A stretch of DNA of 64,000 nt, taken from positions 186,001 to 250,000 of the forward strand of contig QANU01019398.1 of NCBI GenBank assembly GCA_003254905.1, in the 5' to 3' direction. This document shows positions 1 to 11,576 of this stretch, in pieces; the first letter of the stretch is position 1, and every line of letters begins with the position of its first letter. The position numbers and the translations under genes were made by a program. Under the pieces are notes generated by a model. It had not been told where the DNA came from, searched no databases, and saw only the letters and a list, made by a program, of their open reading frames with translations. The stretch comes from Nissolia schottii. Taxonomy: Eukaryota > Streptophyta > Magnoliopsida > Fabales > Fabaceae.

Positions 1-959
1 GTGAAGTCTTAGCAAGTTTAAATCGCAAACTCTTACAAGTTTATATATGTAAAAGATACATTATATAAGAAATTTAATTAGTAACTAAACACTATTAAAT
101 GTTATATTTATAATTGACAGTGAATAGTATTAACTTTATACTAAAAAAAAATTAGAGAAATATCATAAAATATACTTGAATCCATAACTTAATTATTTCA
201 AACTTTATTTTGTACATGTTGTAACATCTCACTACTTCGCGTTGCTTTAAGCTTAATCTTATAGTAACGTTTGTAGAATTTAACTCTTACTATTATTGAT
301 CAGATATGTGATAGAACCATATACTCATAGTAAACAATAATAAATATTTTGATAATGGAGTTATAATAGTTAAGTCTGTTGTCAACTATTAGTTTACGAG
401 ATCAGTGACCTAATAATTATTTATCATCCCACAGAGTCCACCCTTTTTTTGCCGAAGACCCACAAAGGAGTCTTAGGGCTTATTGTTATACCTTTAGGAG
501 GTCTAGTGTTTAGTTACCCTCGCTTTGCTTCGACTCTAGAACTTTTTAAGGTTCCTGAGTTAGAATTTTGGTTTGTAGAGTCAAAATTTTCCCAAAAAAT
601 TTTAGGACTGATTTACTCTTAGTGTAAGGCCTTTGTGAGGCCAAATATGAGTTCAAAATTCTCTTTTAAAAAATATTTTTCTTCCTTAATCTTATTTAAA
701 ATTCCATATAGTTTAGAGTGTGTGCATATGCACACTTTTTTTTTTCAATTTACCAAGACACCCCGTATCACACGTCAAACTAACGCGTGATATGCGACAC
801 ATGGCACCGCATGTGCCACATGTCGCAATGGCAGCCTATAGAGGAAACTTGGCCCTTCGGCCACATCCCTCGAACCCATTTTCCTCATACTCTTTCGTTA
901 TTCCTTTCCTCATTCATATTTCCCTCACTTCTCTTACCCCTCTCTTTTTTCTATCATCT
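1..959. other. AT-rich intergenic stretch, nothing supported
   Basis: No open frame with recognisable protein similarity is visible. The first ~400 bases are strongly AT-rich. From about 430 to 960 the sequence becomes mixed, and small frames on the plus strand are low-complexity and lack family motifs. It may belong to the same repeat-derived block as the DNA downstream, but no element end is identifiable. Confidence 0.5.
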
Positions 960-1783
960 CTTCAACCACCATTATCGACAACATCATCGTCATCACCAAA
1001 GCTCGACGCCCCTCCACCATAGCCACCTCAAAAAACTATCAACACCACAATCCCCGCCACTTCCCCTTACCGAACACCCTTCCCTTTCCTTCTCCCCAAT
1101 CCGTAGCCACTTTTATCCTCTTTAGTCACCTTCACCTCACCACCATATCCATCTCCAACCACCACTACTTCACCCTCTCAGCTCCCCTCACTCGAGACCC
1201 TAGCCTCTACTCCACCGTAGCTCCGTTACAATTTCTCCCTGCTCCATCAAAGTTCATCGTCCTCATTATCATCCACCACCATCACTTTCACGACCTCCAC
1301 CTGAAGCCACCACCATCACAAAACCACCCCACTACCATCACCATCAAAACATCATCATTTCACCACATCCAAGCTCCCTTGTCATCATTAAGCTCTACCA
1401 CTACATGCAACCCCCACTTGAGACCAATGCTTCCTCCGTCCTCTCAAACCCTGAGATATATCCCTCTTCTTTCACTTTCTCTATCAACATCGCCCCACCA
1501 AAGCTCTTCCACCAGCATCATCCCTATCCCCGATGAAACTCTCACCATCACTCACCACCAATATCTTCTCACTGGAAACCTCATCATCATCATCATCACT
1601 TCAGCCCACTAACCACCACCTTCACTGTTATATTCCCCAAATCAACCACCCATACATAACCCACGACACCGTCCTCACCACCATCCCCTTCATCATCATC
1701 TCAACACAAAATAATCACCACCACTAAGCTTCACCACCACCATACCTCTCTAACACCTAACCATCACATGCAAAACCCCAACA
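960..1783. repeat. CAC/CAT-rich low-complexity block, left part
   Basis: The plus strand is a long run of degenerate CAC, CAT, CCA and ATC triplets, with C and A strongly favoured over G. Translation in any frame gives His/Pro/Ser/Thr-rich strings without conserved motifs, so this is simple-sequence-like DNA and not a gene. The block continues after the hAT insertion at 1792-2467, to about 2740. Such C/A-rich stretches occur in the non-coding parts of plant LTR elements, but no LTR boundary can be shown here. Confidence 0.6.
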
Positions 1784-1791
1784 CCATTGAG

Positions 1792-2467
1792 TAGGGGTGT
1801 TCATGGGTCAAGTTAGGCTGGGTTGGCCTATACCCGAACCCGACCCTATATTTAGACCAGGCCAATTTTGAGGACCCAAACCCGACCCTAAACCCGATAA
1901 GCCCGATCATCTTCGAGCCAAGTTAAAAACCGGATTCGGACAGGGCCAAAGCAGGTCAAAACGGGCCAAAATGTTTGATTTATATTTCAAGGGCCTTTTT
2001 TATTGTAAAATAAAACTCCTTACAGTGAGAAACCAATTCAAGAAAAAAATGTGCAAAATACAAGCACATATGGTTGCTATATATCACTGTGAACAAACAA
2101 AAGGCACATCACAAAATTGAAAGCATACAAAAGAACAAAAATCAACTCCAAACTACAATAAATTTGCAATAAAGTTAACTACAATAGATTTACAATCGTG
2201 GGATAGGATGGGATTGCAAGAATCCAATTCCTTTCATTCTTGTGATTTCTCATAATGGGATGGGAAGGAAAAAAATAAAAAATGCATAATAGTATAGCAT
2301 ACAGGCCGTCGGGCCGGGCCGAGCCAGGTGATCCAAGGCTAAACCCGAACCCAGTATGAATTAAAATCGGGTTTTTTTTAGAATTTTTTTAAATTGGGCC
2401 CCGATTCAGCCCGAATGTTTTGGGTCGGTCCAGGTTGGCGGGCCGAACCGGGTTATGAACACCCCAA
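1792..2467. mobile_element. Non-autonomous hAT element (MITE-like, 676 bp)
   Basis: The left end reads TAGGGGTGTTCAT and the right end is its near inverted copy, ATGAACACCCCAA. The element is flanked by a perfect 8-bp direct repeat, CCATTGAG, at 1784-1791 and 2468-2475, which is the target-site length of hAT transposases. Subterminal parts are GC-rich with repeated GGGTC/CCCGA-type words (ACCCGAACCCGACCC and inverted forms), typical of plant hAT ends. The middle is AT-rich and non-coding, with no transposase frame. It interrupts the CAC/CAT-rich block. Confidence 0.9.
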
Positions 2468-2475
2468 CCATTGAG

Positions 2476-2740
2476 AGACTTACCTTTTGCCACTATCGAA
2501 CAACACAATTGCCACTACCAACCACCATCACCCATGGTTTCGTTGCCACCACCACCACATGCAAATCCCTCTCATTACCACATTTCACATCAAAATCATC
2601 ACCAACCCACCCCTTCCCTGAGTTCCCCATCCTTCCAAACCACCATCATCACCGAAAGTCTCATCATCATCCTTACCCCCATATTTTGCCATCACCAAAA
2701 ACGTCAAACCCTTATCGTTGCCATCAAGTGGGTCCTTGTA
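2476..2740. repeat. CAC/CAT-rich low-complexity block, right part
   Basis: This is the continuation of the C/A-rich triplet-like sequence seen before the hAT insertion. Removing the 676-bp element and one copy of CCATTGAG restores one uninterrupted block from about 960 to 2740. After about 2740 the composition switches abruptly to G/T-rich sequence. Confidence 0.6.
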
Positions 2741-3099
2741 TGTTAGGTGGATGATTTCTTTAAGTTTTTAGGCATTGTCTTGGGTGCATGTGTGTTTGTT
2801 TGTGTTTTAGGCGAAATTGATGATTTTTTGTTAATTAGGAGTTGTTGAGGTCTCAGGTTCTTAAGACTAAAATTCAAGGAAAGTGTGGTTTTGATAAACT
2901 TGGGACCGAAGTGTGTTGATTGTGTGTAAGACGAATAAAGTGTTTTTTTTATATGAAAATAGGGGTTATTTTGTGGTTGCTTCAGGATATTTGGTTTCAT
3001 TTGAAAAAATGGGGTTTTTTTTTTAAATATTGATAAAATTATTGGAGTTTGGGTTGAGTGAGAGTGTTGGTAAGCAAAATGGGATTTATTTGGGGGCGA

Positions 3100-5634
3100 C
3101 ACTACAACAAATAATGCATTTGCAGGCAGTTCTTTTTTTTACAGTTAGCAGCAGTTATAACCGTCGTTAATTGCGCTTCCCAGCGGCTCACCGACCCCCC
3201 TTATTTCTTGTGTTGCCAGCAATTTAGCGGTGATCATCACGAACCGCTGGAACAAGCGCCAAAAACTACACGGATGTTTAGCGACGGCTTTGAACCGCTG
3301 CCACTTACAAAAGTTAATGAAAATGACCAAATCATGGCGGTGGTTTTTAACTGTCGCGACAAGTGTCAGACTGATTATACTCTTACTTAAAATTTCATTA
3401 AAACTCTGATTTTTTATTTTATTTTTTGGTTCATTATATTTGCATCCCATTTTAAATTACCAACAAATTACACACTTTTCAAACATAGATCTACAACATA
3501 CAATATACAAAAATAAAAAATCAATTGCATGTATAAGCGTTAACTTTTTATTATTTAAAAATATTCATAATAAAAAAAGTTCAAATGGATTCATAAAACA
3601 AAAATTATAAACTATGCAAATTTTAATTATCTTGGAATAAGACATAAACTTGAGTTTCGCCATACTCTTAGACTAAAAACTAATTCTATAGTCATATTAT
3701 TGAACTAACTTGAAAGCCTAATATTAAGACACAGTTTTGAAGATGATCCTAATATTAAGAAAGATATCATGAATGGTCAGTCAATCATGCATATGTTGAA
3801 GCCTAGGACAAATAACATTTCATAAGCCAAAGCAAGATATTGTTACCAGAAGTTCCTTATGCAAACTAAGTTATTTTCTCATTATAAAAAAAAAAGATAG
3901 ATCATAGGTTCAAATGGTGAATCGTTCAACATCTAAATTGCAGAGAGAAAGATGCTTTGTTCACTAGATTGAGCAATTCAAGTAAAAGTGGAATAAAATG
4001 GGCGTGAAAGACAAAGAAATGGCATATATACAACAGTAAAATACAAAGGATATCATGACTAATACATCTAAGTGGTTAAGAAGAACAAGTGCAAGAGGCA
4101 TAAATTAGTTTAGGTCTAGGACAAAATTTTAAGATGTATCCACAACAGTGTTATAGTTGTTGTTCAAACTGAAATCTGGTTCTGGATTCCCATAAAATGC
4201 AAATAAATTCAACTTGAGGAACAAATATTACTTCCCATTGACACCAAGCCAACACAAATGTTCATCAAGCAAGCATAGTTGATCTTTTCTTTTTCTTTTT
4301 TTGTTTTTTTGGGATAGAGAAAGAAATTTATTGATGAGAAAGGCAAGCACAAAAGTATAACGGTCCTAAGAGATTGGACAATTATATAAGGCATATCAAA
4401 AACTCTGCATATTTACCAGAGAAACACCTCCGAAAAATACCATTTGCAGAACACAGCTTAGAAGCCAAGAAGGTAACCGTATTCCAAATGTTGTCTAAAG
4501 AAGAAGCTCCGTTGAAAATTCCAGCATTCATTTAAACCAAATAGACTATAGAATAGCAAAAGCTGAACACTGCCACAAAACCATTGCTAGTTTATGAACC
4601 CTAAACGCAACAAATATATAGTAAGGACCAAGTGTTGCAGGTCCTTAACGCAAACCCAATTCTCTCCCAAAACCTAAGTCTTTAGCATAGGTATAGATCA
4701 CACAGGAACAATCATGCTTCATGCCTATTTGTTTCTAAACACAGGAATTCGAAAATAGCTTAGAAAGTACTAGTAATCACTGAAAACACTAGCAATTAGA
4801 AATTAGGAATTATAGGAGAAAAGAGAGAGAGAATGAGAAAAATATAGTGAAAGAAATGTTTGGCGAGAGTGTCGTTGGGAATGTACTCTACAACGCGGAG
4901 CCTCTCATCTCCATCACAGCAATACCCAATCAAAAAAAAATTAATAAGAGCAAGAAAAATGCTAACAGCGAACTGCTTAGGGTTGGGCAAGGCAGATTTG
5001 GAGAATCTCTTAACGACGATGAAACGACAGTTGTGGTTGTGGAGGCGGCCCTTGAAGACGACATTAGGGGATTTGTTATCGCTCTCTGACACGATGTGAT
5101 CGGAGCTGAAGCCGTTGGTGGCGCCCTTGAGGTCAGCCAGAGAAAACTCCGAGAAGGGAGGACATCTAGGTTAGAACCACCACCGCCGACGCCAACGACG
5201 TTATCAACGCTGTTAGAGGAGGAAGTAACAGTGTGGTGAGAATGAGGGTTATTGTGGTTCTGGCTATTGGAACGCTTATGGAGGTGAGAATGGAAACAAC
5301 AGCGGAATCAGAGGTTAAGATTTTTGTGGGGAAGAGGGTCGTGGTAGGAGTGAAGTGTGAAAGTGTACAGTGTGGTGAGTGAGTAAGTAAATTCTTCTTC
5401 GAAGAAGAATTACACGAGGGACGCGAAATTACTCGTGCGGATAAAGTGGCTTCAACGCGGGCTAAATTTATATCTTACATTTAGCGGCAGTTGAAAACAA
5501 ATTTTTGTTCGTAACCGCCTCTAATTGTAAACCTATCGTGGTGGCTACAACTACCTGCTGAGAATCACTAAAGTGGAGCATATTGGCGGTGGTTCCATAT
5601 TAACCGCCACAAAAATCATTTTTTTCTTGTATTG
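3100..5634. mobile_element. CACTA (En/Spm) element, non-autonomous, with captured gene fragment
   Basis: The left end is CACTACAACAAATAATG and the right end reads CTTGTATTG, whose reverse complement CAATACAAG matches the left terminus with small differences. Both ends are followed inward by subterminal words of the AACCGCCGCTAA/GGCGGTTA type in both orientations (3140-3370 and 5460-5610), the hallmark of CACTA ends. The flanking 3-bp sequences are cga and gga, so the target duplication is imperfect. No transposase frame was found. Between 4844 and about 5290 it carries part of a host kinase gene. Length is about 2.5 kb. Confidence 0.75.
4844..5160 (-). pseudogene. Captured fragment of a BSK (brassinosteroid-signalling kinase) gene
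   Basis: On the minus strand the translation contains [20 protein letters not shown], then [38 protein letters not shown] and [15 protein letters not shown]. These follow the order of the N-terminal kinase lobe of plant BSK proteins, where family members read [47 protein letters not shown]. About a dozen residues between KQFA and IGYCC are replaced by unrelated hydrophobic sequence, and the C-terminal lobe and TPR region are absent. A less conserved N-terminal stretch (SNSVDNVVGVGGGG) lies at about 5160-5290 in a shifted frame. It lies wholly inside the CACTA element, so it is most likely a transduplicated, non-functional copy. Confidence 0.8.
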
Positions 5635-8600
5635 GGAGGGGTTTGAAAGAATCAAGTTGAAAAACAAAGCTTTTAGAACCTTACAATGTGGTTGTTATAT
5701 CAGGTATCTGTGGTTTTGGGCAAGAGTATGGAGGTTTTATGACTACTAAGTGTTAGTGAGGTTTTGGGGTTCTTAGGGTTTGAAGGACAAAAATGGAGTT
5801 TTGGATGTGTTGTGGAAAGACTAATGCAAATTGATTTTGCATTAAGTTTGTTTGTGAAAAATGTTTGTGTCAAATCAGGGTTTTTGGAGCTTTATAAAGG
5901 ATTTTTTTTGAAATTGTGAGTGTTTGTGTAGGCGTTGTTTCTATTTAGACTTGTTTGCGAAACTAGGGTCAATGATAAATGTTATAAAGTTTAGCATAAA
6001 GTCTGGTACCAATAGGGGTACCTTGAGTCTATGCTCGGTCCTCTGAGTCTAATGTCAAAGCATTATGTCTTGGCGGTAGAAAGAAAACAAGACTTTCAAA
6101 AATTGAGCATAGAGGCTTCAATTACACATTGGATAATAAGTAGCATTGAAGTATTTTGAGTATAGCTTTAATTGCATCTTGACTTAATAATATTTGTTAT
6201 GAACTATCTACGTTGGGATTGTTATATCTAACCTAAATTAAGTTGGATTATGTTGTTTACTGTTGATGGATGTGATGTTGATATTACGTTACGTCATGTT
6301 ATGAAGGTTATGCCAAATTATTATATTTACGTTGAACTGTTGCATCAACATGCATTTAAATATATATCATTAACTATTATACAAGTGCTATATATCAGAT
6401 TTTGGAAAATGAGTTTTTTAAGATAAGATTAGTACTTTAGTTTTCAGAATAAAGGAAAACTCTTTTTTAAAAATAACACACTTATGATAACTGAGGATTC
6501 AAATAATAAGTGCTTCTTTTGTGAGGCGAGTTCTTTGGGTTTTGTCGAATGTACTCAAGTTTTGATAACTAGTACAGGGTGAATTCCATAAGTCTTGATC
6601 CATGAGAACCTTAGCATTCTGCTAGGCATCTCTCTAAGTTATACCCTTAGTAGTCAAGAAGGGAAACAACTAGGATGTATCAGCTTTATCCTAGAAGCGA
6701 GTTTTGCAAAACCTACAAAGTTCCCGTAGTTATGAGAGAAAAATGTTCCTTTGATTCTTGTGAAGGTAAGTTCTTTCATTTAAGGAAAGTTTCTTTTCCC
6801 TTTCCTTCATAGGTGTAGTTTTGTTAAAAAGCCTTGATGGTAACACGTATCAAGTTACCTGATATTTCTATAGCTATCCACTATTATTGTTTGTGGTATA
6901 ACTTTATAAAAAATAATAGAACTTGGAAGATCCCTTGATTTTCTTGTCTTATGTCCTTGAACAACCATTAGAAATCTTAGAAATACTTAGGAACAGGTTT
7001 TGTTTGCTCTCGCCAGTTGAATGATTTTGATCCTCGGGCATGGTCAGCCCTGCTAACCAGAATATGCCATCTTGTTATAAATGAACTTAGATGTTTTCAT
7101 TGCTCTATTATTAGAGGTTCAGACTATTTGTGCATAATTTATATTTTAGGTATTTCAAGGCAATATATGGAGGAGTGTCGTTTTGTTCTATCAATGAAGA
7201 GAGGGAAAAATCCTCACCTTACTATTGGAAGAGAACCAACATGTCCAACGATCAAGTCTAGGTAGGTGATATATGGATGATTCAAACTTTATTGTTCCAT
7301 ATGATTCAAGCATAATGTGTTTCTCTATTCCATTGGAATTGAATTAAAGTTAGGTTAACCAATTACTTGAGTATTAGTAGGTTTACCCCACAGTTATCCC
7401 AGGTAGAACTTTTCAATTCAAGTTATAGAGTTGTCACCTAGTAGGAGGTAAAACCTACGTAGTTAACCTCATGAATCTCCTTTGATCTGGAATAAAGGAG
7501 AATATTAAGAATAGAGTAAGTTAAAATTTTGAAAGCAATGTTAGACAGTGCAACTAGGTTAGTGATTTTTACCCATGAAAGTAGTGAAATTCCTTGAGGA
7601 TTTGGCCCTTGGTGGGATTTGAGTGGGTAGGTTAAGTTTATCGCTGGTAGGATCCTTAGAAATTTAGGCATTTTGTCCGCAATCGAAAGGTGTAACAATT
7701 ATGTTTGATTGAAGCCTTGGAAACCTTAGCAATTCAAATTAAGACTCGACTTCCCTCAAATTCAAGAAATACTTGGATCGGGATGTAGTGATAAGTAACT
7801 CAAATTTAAGAATTTATCTAAGTTTAGTAAGTTCAAGCATAAATCTCCCTTCAGTAAGCGACGTGGGGTTGGAAGTGCAGGCAAGGGTCGATGTAAGGGA
7901 ACCATTAGCAGTGACATTGATGTCTTTGTTGCCCCTACCTCTACTGAAGGAAAAAAAATGTAAAGGAATACTTTGAATAACACACAGACACACACACACT
8001 CACATACTTATACACACACACACACTTATCACATTATCACATACACTAACACATATTATCACTAATTAACATTTACTTATCATACACACACTAACACATA
8101 ACATATTATGAATTACCCAACTCAGCTCAACACAATCATCTATCCTATAGTCGTTAAGTATCCTAAGAAAAGAAAACCCTAGACTATTCAAGGGAGGCTT
8201 ATTCGTGGTGGCAAGAAGGCAGCCTTGGAGGTGGGTCGTTCAGGGAGGATGACAAAGCAGTAGAGTCCTTAGCAGCATCAAGGGTAACGGAGAAGGTGGA
8301 AATGTTGTTTAGAAAGCATGATGGTGTCAGTTTAGGAGGGTTCTGGAGGTAGCAACATTGGGGAGTTCTTGAGGCGGAGGCGACAATAAGGAAGAATGGC
8401 GACAGTTAGCTTGGTAGGGTTTTGGAGGTAATAGCTTTGGGGGACAAATGTTGACGTAAAGGCGTGAGGGAAGCCCTTCCTCCTCTGCCTGGTCGCCCTG
8501 GCCTTAAGGCGAAGGTTGATCATGTGGTATCTCTTCGATTATCGGGTTTTAGGTATGGTTGGTTGGTTGTGCGATGCTTCTTGCTGAAGTTGCCCCTCAA

Positions 8601-8727
8601 TGGGACATCGACGTCATGGTATGGTAAGTCTTTTTGGTGTTCTTGGGTGGCATTGAGAACACAGGAAGGAAGATTGTTGTCTGGGACGTAGGATGTCGTG
8701 TAATATGAGTCCCATAAACGGCGCCAA
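5635..8727. other. Repeat-derived intergenic block, probable Ty3/gypsy-type debris
   Basis: No intact gene is visible. Near the right edge, on the minus strand, TTGGCGCCGTTTATGG (about 8712-8728) resembles the primer-binding site of Tat/Ogre-type Ty3/gypsy elements, directly after an LTR-like end ...AATACA. The internal DNA would extend leftwards, but no protease, reverse transcriptase or integrase motif is readable. It looks broken and old, and the assignment rests on the binding-site resemblance. Confidence 0.35.
7978..8035. repeat. (CA)n-rich microsatellite
   Basis: This is a run of CA dinucleotides with interruptions (ACACACACAC blocks separated by tcacatactta). CA-rich degenerate sequence continues at lower density to about 8100. 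Confidence 0.8.
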
Positions 8728-9114
8728 TGTATTAAAGAATGAGTTCTTCGATGTGTTGGACTCCAAGCTTCCTTGATAGATATCTGAGGTGGTGGCAGGG
8801 GTACTTGCAAGCACTCCGATGCCTAAGTAAGAGGTTGTTAGAGTGAAAGGGATGTATTGGTAAAAAGGGTTATGGTTCGCACCTGGTGAATGGTTTTTTT
8901 TATAACTAAGGATCGCCCATCAAGATGGGTAGAGAGCCTTTCGGGGATTTATCTGTGGTTCCGAATTTTCCTCGCAGGTACCAAAGATCTTTCCCTGGAT
9001 CTAGATCTCTCTCCTTATTCCATGATCACTATTTCAAGGGAGACAGATTGGGCTTTTGGTCCATGATCCATGGAGTCCTTCGGAGGCCCGTTTGGGCTAG
9101 TCTGTAATAGTTAG
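8728..9114 (-). mobile_element. Possible LTR of a minus-strand gypsy-like fossil
   Basis: The minus-strand sequence starts about TGGCTAAC and ends ...AATACA immediately before a tRNA-primer-like site (TTGGCGCCGTTTATGG), which is what a 5' LTR would look like. The upper boundary is a guess from the TG...CA rule, and no partner LTR or target duplication was found. Treat as a fossil of uncertain extent. Confidence 0.3.
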
Positions 9115-9683
9115 CCATTAAGCCATGTCAACTGAAGACTTACTTAATAGGAAAAAAATACTTGAGAGTCAATATTGTAATGTCTCTAATCTTTACTATT
9201 GTATAAAACTTTTGGAGACATTTTTAATGTATCAATTATACCATTGACACACCAAAATCTCCGACCTATTTAATTACCAATTCTAACATTTTCTTTATTC
9301 CATAACCTCTTATTAGCGGATTCTCCCACAGCCAAAAGTGCATTTTATCATATTCAGTATCCAGTCACCTTTCTTATTCCTCCATTTCCCTATTAGTTCT
9401 AAGTGCATCACATGTTTAATATTAAGAGACATGCATGAAGGGTCTTCCCTCCGCTAGTCTTAAATAATGGCCTGATTCCAAGCTTTAGAAAGATTAAAAT
9501 AAGGAGATATCTCAACACTATACAAGAGAGCTTACATTCGAGTGAGTTGGAGTTGTGGAAATAAACAAATAAAAAAAATATAGCATGCTCTACAAAAACA
9601 TTTCATCACTGACAACAAAACATATGCAGAGAACAAAATAACTTGAGGGTGGGCAAAGCATAACCCCAAGTCAACAGGAAGAC
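9115..9683. promoter_or_regulatory. Upstream region of the PPR gene
   Basis: This AT-rich sequence separates the gypsy-like debris from the PPR start codon. No single convincing TATA box could be chosen. It presumably contains the promoter and 5' leader of the PPR gene. Confidence 0.35.
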
Positions 9684-11576
9684 ATGGCCACCACTCTGAA
9701 ACTGAAACTGAAACTGAAACTGAAGCTCCCAACAACCCACCACCCTCTCTTTCTCACTTCTCCATCCACTCCTCACAGTTTCAGATGCATCTTCCCCTTC
9801 TCCTCATGGTACTCTCCACCACCCCAACCACCCCCTCCCCGCCACAAAAACCACCACCACCACCACCACCACGACACCCTCATTCAAATCTCCCATTCCA
9901 TCATCGCCGCAACCTCCAGCTCCAAGCCCCTCTCCTCCTCCGCCGCCCTCATACGCCTCCTCCCTTCCCTCACCCCTCGCCACGTCACCGACCTCCTCAC
10001 CCTCAACCCTCTCTCCCTCCCCCCTCTCTCCCTCCTCTCCTTCTTCCACTTCCTCCCTTCCCGCCACCCTCCCTTCCGCCACACCCTCGCCTCCTATTCC
10101 TCCATGGCCACCTTCCTCTGTTCCCGCCAATTGCTCCCTCAAGCCCAGTCCCTCCTCCAATTCCTCGTTTCCCGGAAGGGGGAAAACTCTGCCCCCTCGA
10201 TCTTCTCTTCCGTGCTCCAAACAATTCGGAGTACCCCTACTCACAGCAGCAATAACGCACACCAAGTGTTTGATGCTTTGATTTGTGCCTTTGTTGATAA
10301 TGGGTTCATTGATGACGCTGTAACGTGTTTTCGTTTGGTTAGGGAGAATAATTTCCGGGTCCCGTTTCGTGCTTGTGGGCATGTTCTTGATAGGATGGTG
10401 AAGGTGAAGCCGGTTGGTTATTGTTGGGGGTTTTATTTGGAGGTTTTGGATTGTGGGTACCCTCCGAAAGTTTACAATTTTAACGTTTTGATGCATGGGT
10501 TTTGTAAAACGGGCGATGTTGGGAGTGCGAGGAAGGTGTTTGATGAAATTCCCAAGAGGGGTTTGCATCCGAGTGTGGTGAGCTTCAACACTCTGATTAG
10601 CGGTTACTGTAAAGTAGGGCGTGTGGAGGAGGGTTTTGTGTTGAAGGCTGTTATGGAGGAGAAAGGGATTCACCCGGATGTGTTCACTTTCAGCGCTTTG
10701 ATCAATGGGTTGTGTAAGGAGGGTAGGGTGGATGAGGCGGGGGCTTTCTTTGACGAGATGTGTAAGAGAGGGTTGGTCCCAAATGGTGTTACCTTCACCG
10801 CTTTGATTGATGGGCAGTGTAAATGTGGGAAGGTTGATTTGGCATTGAACAATTTTCAGTTGATGATGGATGGGGGTGTTAGGCCGGATTTGGTTACATA
10901 CAACACGCTGATCAATGGCCTTTGCAAGGTCGGAGATTTGAAGGAGGCTAGGAAACTTGTGGACGAGATGGGTGCAAAAGGTTTGAAGCCTGACAAGATA
11001 ACATTCACAACGCTGATAGATGGATGTTGCAAGGATGGGGACATGGAATCTGCGTTGGTGATCAAGGAGAGAATGATTGAGGAGGGGATTGAACTCGATG
11101 ATGTCGCTTTCACCGCGCTTGTATCAGGTCTTTGCAGAGATGCAAGAGCTCATGATGCAGAAAGGATGTTGAGGGATATGTTGAATGCTGGTTTCAAACC
11201 GGATGATCCAACGTACACCATGGTTATTGATTGCTTTTGTAAGAAGGGTGATGTTAAGATGGGATTCAAGTTGCTCAAGGAGATGCAAAGTGATGGGCAT
11301 ATACCAGGAGTTGTCACCTATAATGTGCTGATGAATGGGCTGTGCAAACAAGGTCAGATGAAAAATGCCAAAATGCTGTTAGATGCAATGCTTAATTTAG
11401 GGGTGGTTCCGGACAATATTACTTATAACATTTTGCTGGACGGTCATAGCAAGCACGGAGGCTCTGATGATTTTAACATATTTAATTGTGAGAAAGGACT
11501 CGTCACAGATTATGCTTCTTACACAGAACTTGTTAAAGAATCAAGTAGAACTTCAAAAGACCGCTTAAAGAGGTGA
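9684..11576 (+). CDS. P-class pentatricopeptide repeat (PPR) protein, At1g09680-like
   Basis: This is a single-exon 630-aa protein. Residues 1-60 are a low-complexity, basic leader containing a KLKLKLKLKLK run and a run of eight histidines, consistent with an organelle transit peptide, with mitochondria more likely than plastid. From about residue 195 to 615 there are about 12 tandem 35-residue P-type PPR motifs, with recurring signatures such as YNFNVLMHGFCKTGD, SFNTLISGYCK, TFSALINGLCK, TYNTLINGLCK, TFTTLIDGCCK and TYNVLMNGLCK, each followed by ...PD/PN.VT. There is no E, DYW or SMR domain, so it belongs to the pure P class, which binds organelle transcripts in a sequence-specific manner to stabilise, process or help translate them. 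Overall order resembles Arabidopsis At1g09680-type proteins. The start was chosen as the first ATG, in a good context (gacATGGcc). The target RNA cannot be read from sequence alone by eye. Confidence 0.93.
   Translation: MATTLKLKLKLKLKLPTTHHPLFLTSPSTPHSFRCIFPFSSWYSPPPQPPPPRHKNHHHHHHHDTLIQISHSIIAATSSSKPLSSSAALIRLLPSLTPRHVTDLLTLNPLSLPPLSLLSFFHFLPSRHPPFRHTLASYSSMATFLCSRQLLPQAQSLLQFLVSRKGENSAPSIFSSVLQTIRSTPTHSSNNAHQVFDALICAFVDNGFIDDAVTCFRLVRENNFRVPFRACGHVLDRMVKVKPVGYCWGFYLEVLDCGYPPKVYNFNVLMHGFCKTGDVGSARKVFDEIPKRGLHPSVVSFNTLISGYCKVGRVEEGFVLKAVMEEKGIHPDVFTFSALINGLCKEGRVDEAGAFFDEMCKRGLVPNGVTFTALIDGQCKCGKVDLALNNFQLMMDGGVRPDLVTYNTLINGLCKVGDLKEARKLVDEMGAKGLKPDKITFTTLIDGCCKDGDMESALVIKERMIEEGIELDDVAFTALVSGLCRDARAHDAERMLRDMLNAGFKPDDPTYTMVIDCFCKKGDVKMGFKLLKEMQSDGHIPGVVTYNVLMNGLCKQGQMKNAKMLLDAMLNLGVVPDNITYNILLDGHSKHGGSDDFNIFNCEKGLVTDYASYTELVKESSRTSKDRLKR
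9702..9726 (+). repeat. 6-bp tandem repeat in the PPR leader
   Basis: The hexamer CTGAAA (last unit CTGAAG) is repeated about four times here and encodes the alternating Lys-Leu run in the targeting leader. Repeat number could vary between alleles without changing frame. Confidence 0.8.

Noticed and set aside
787-1727. Several His/Pro/Ser-rich frames on the plus strand
   Set aside because: They arise from CAC/CAT/CCA low-complexity DNA readable in more than one frame, and have no conserved motif.
2743-3102. 119-codon minus-strand frame ending at the CACTA boundary
   Set aside because: Composition is Lys/Ser/Thr low-complexity from T/G-rich DNA, with no similarity and no context.
9804-10673. 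Long minus-strand open frame (289 codons) antisense to the PPR gene
   Set aside because: It mirrors the GC-rich, codon-biased 5' half of a clear PPR gene, and its translation is low-complexity Glu/Gly-rich without any domain.
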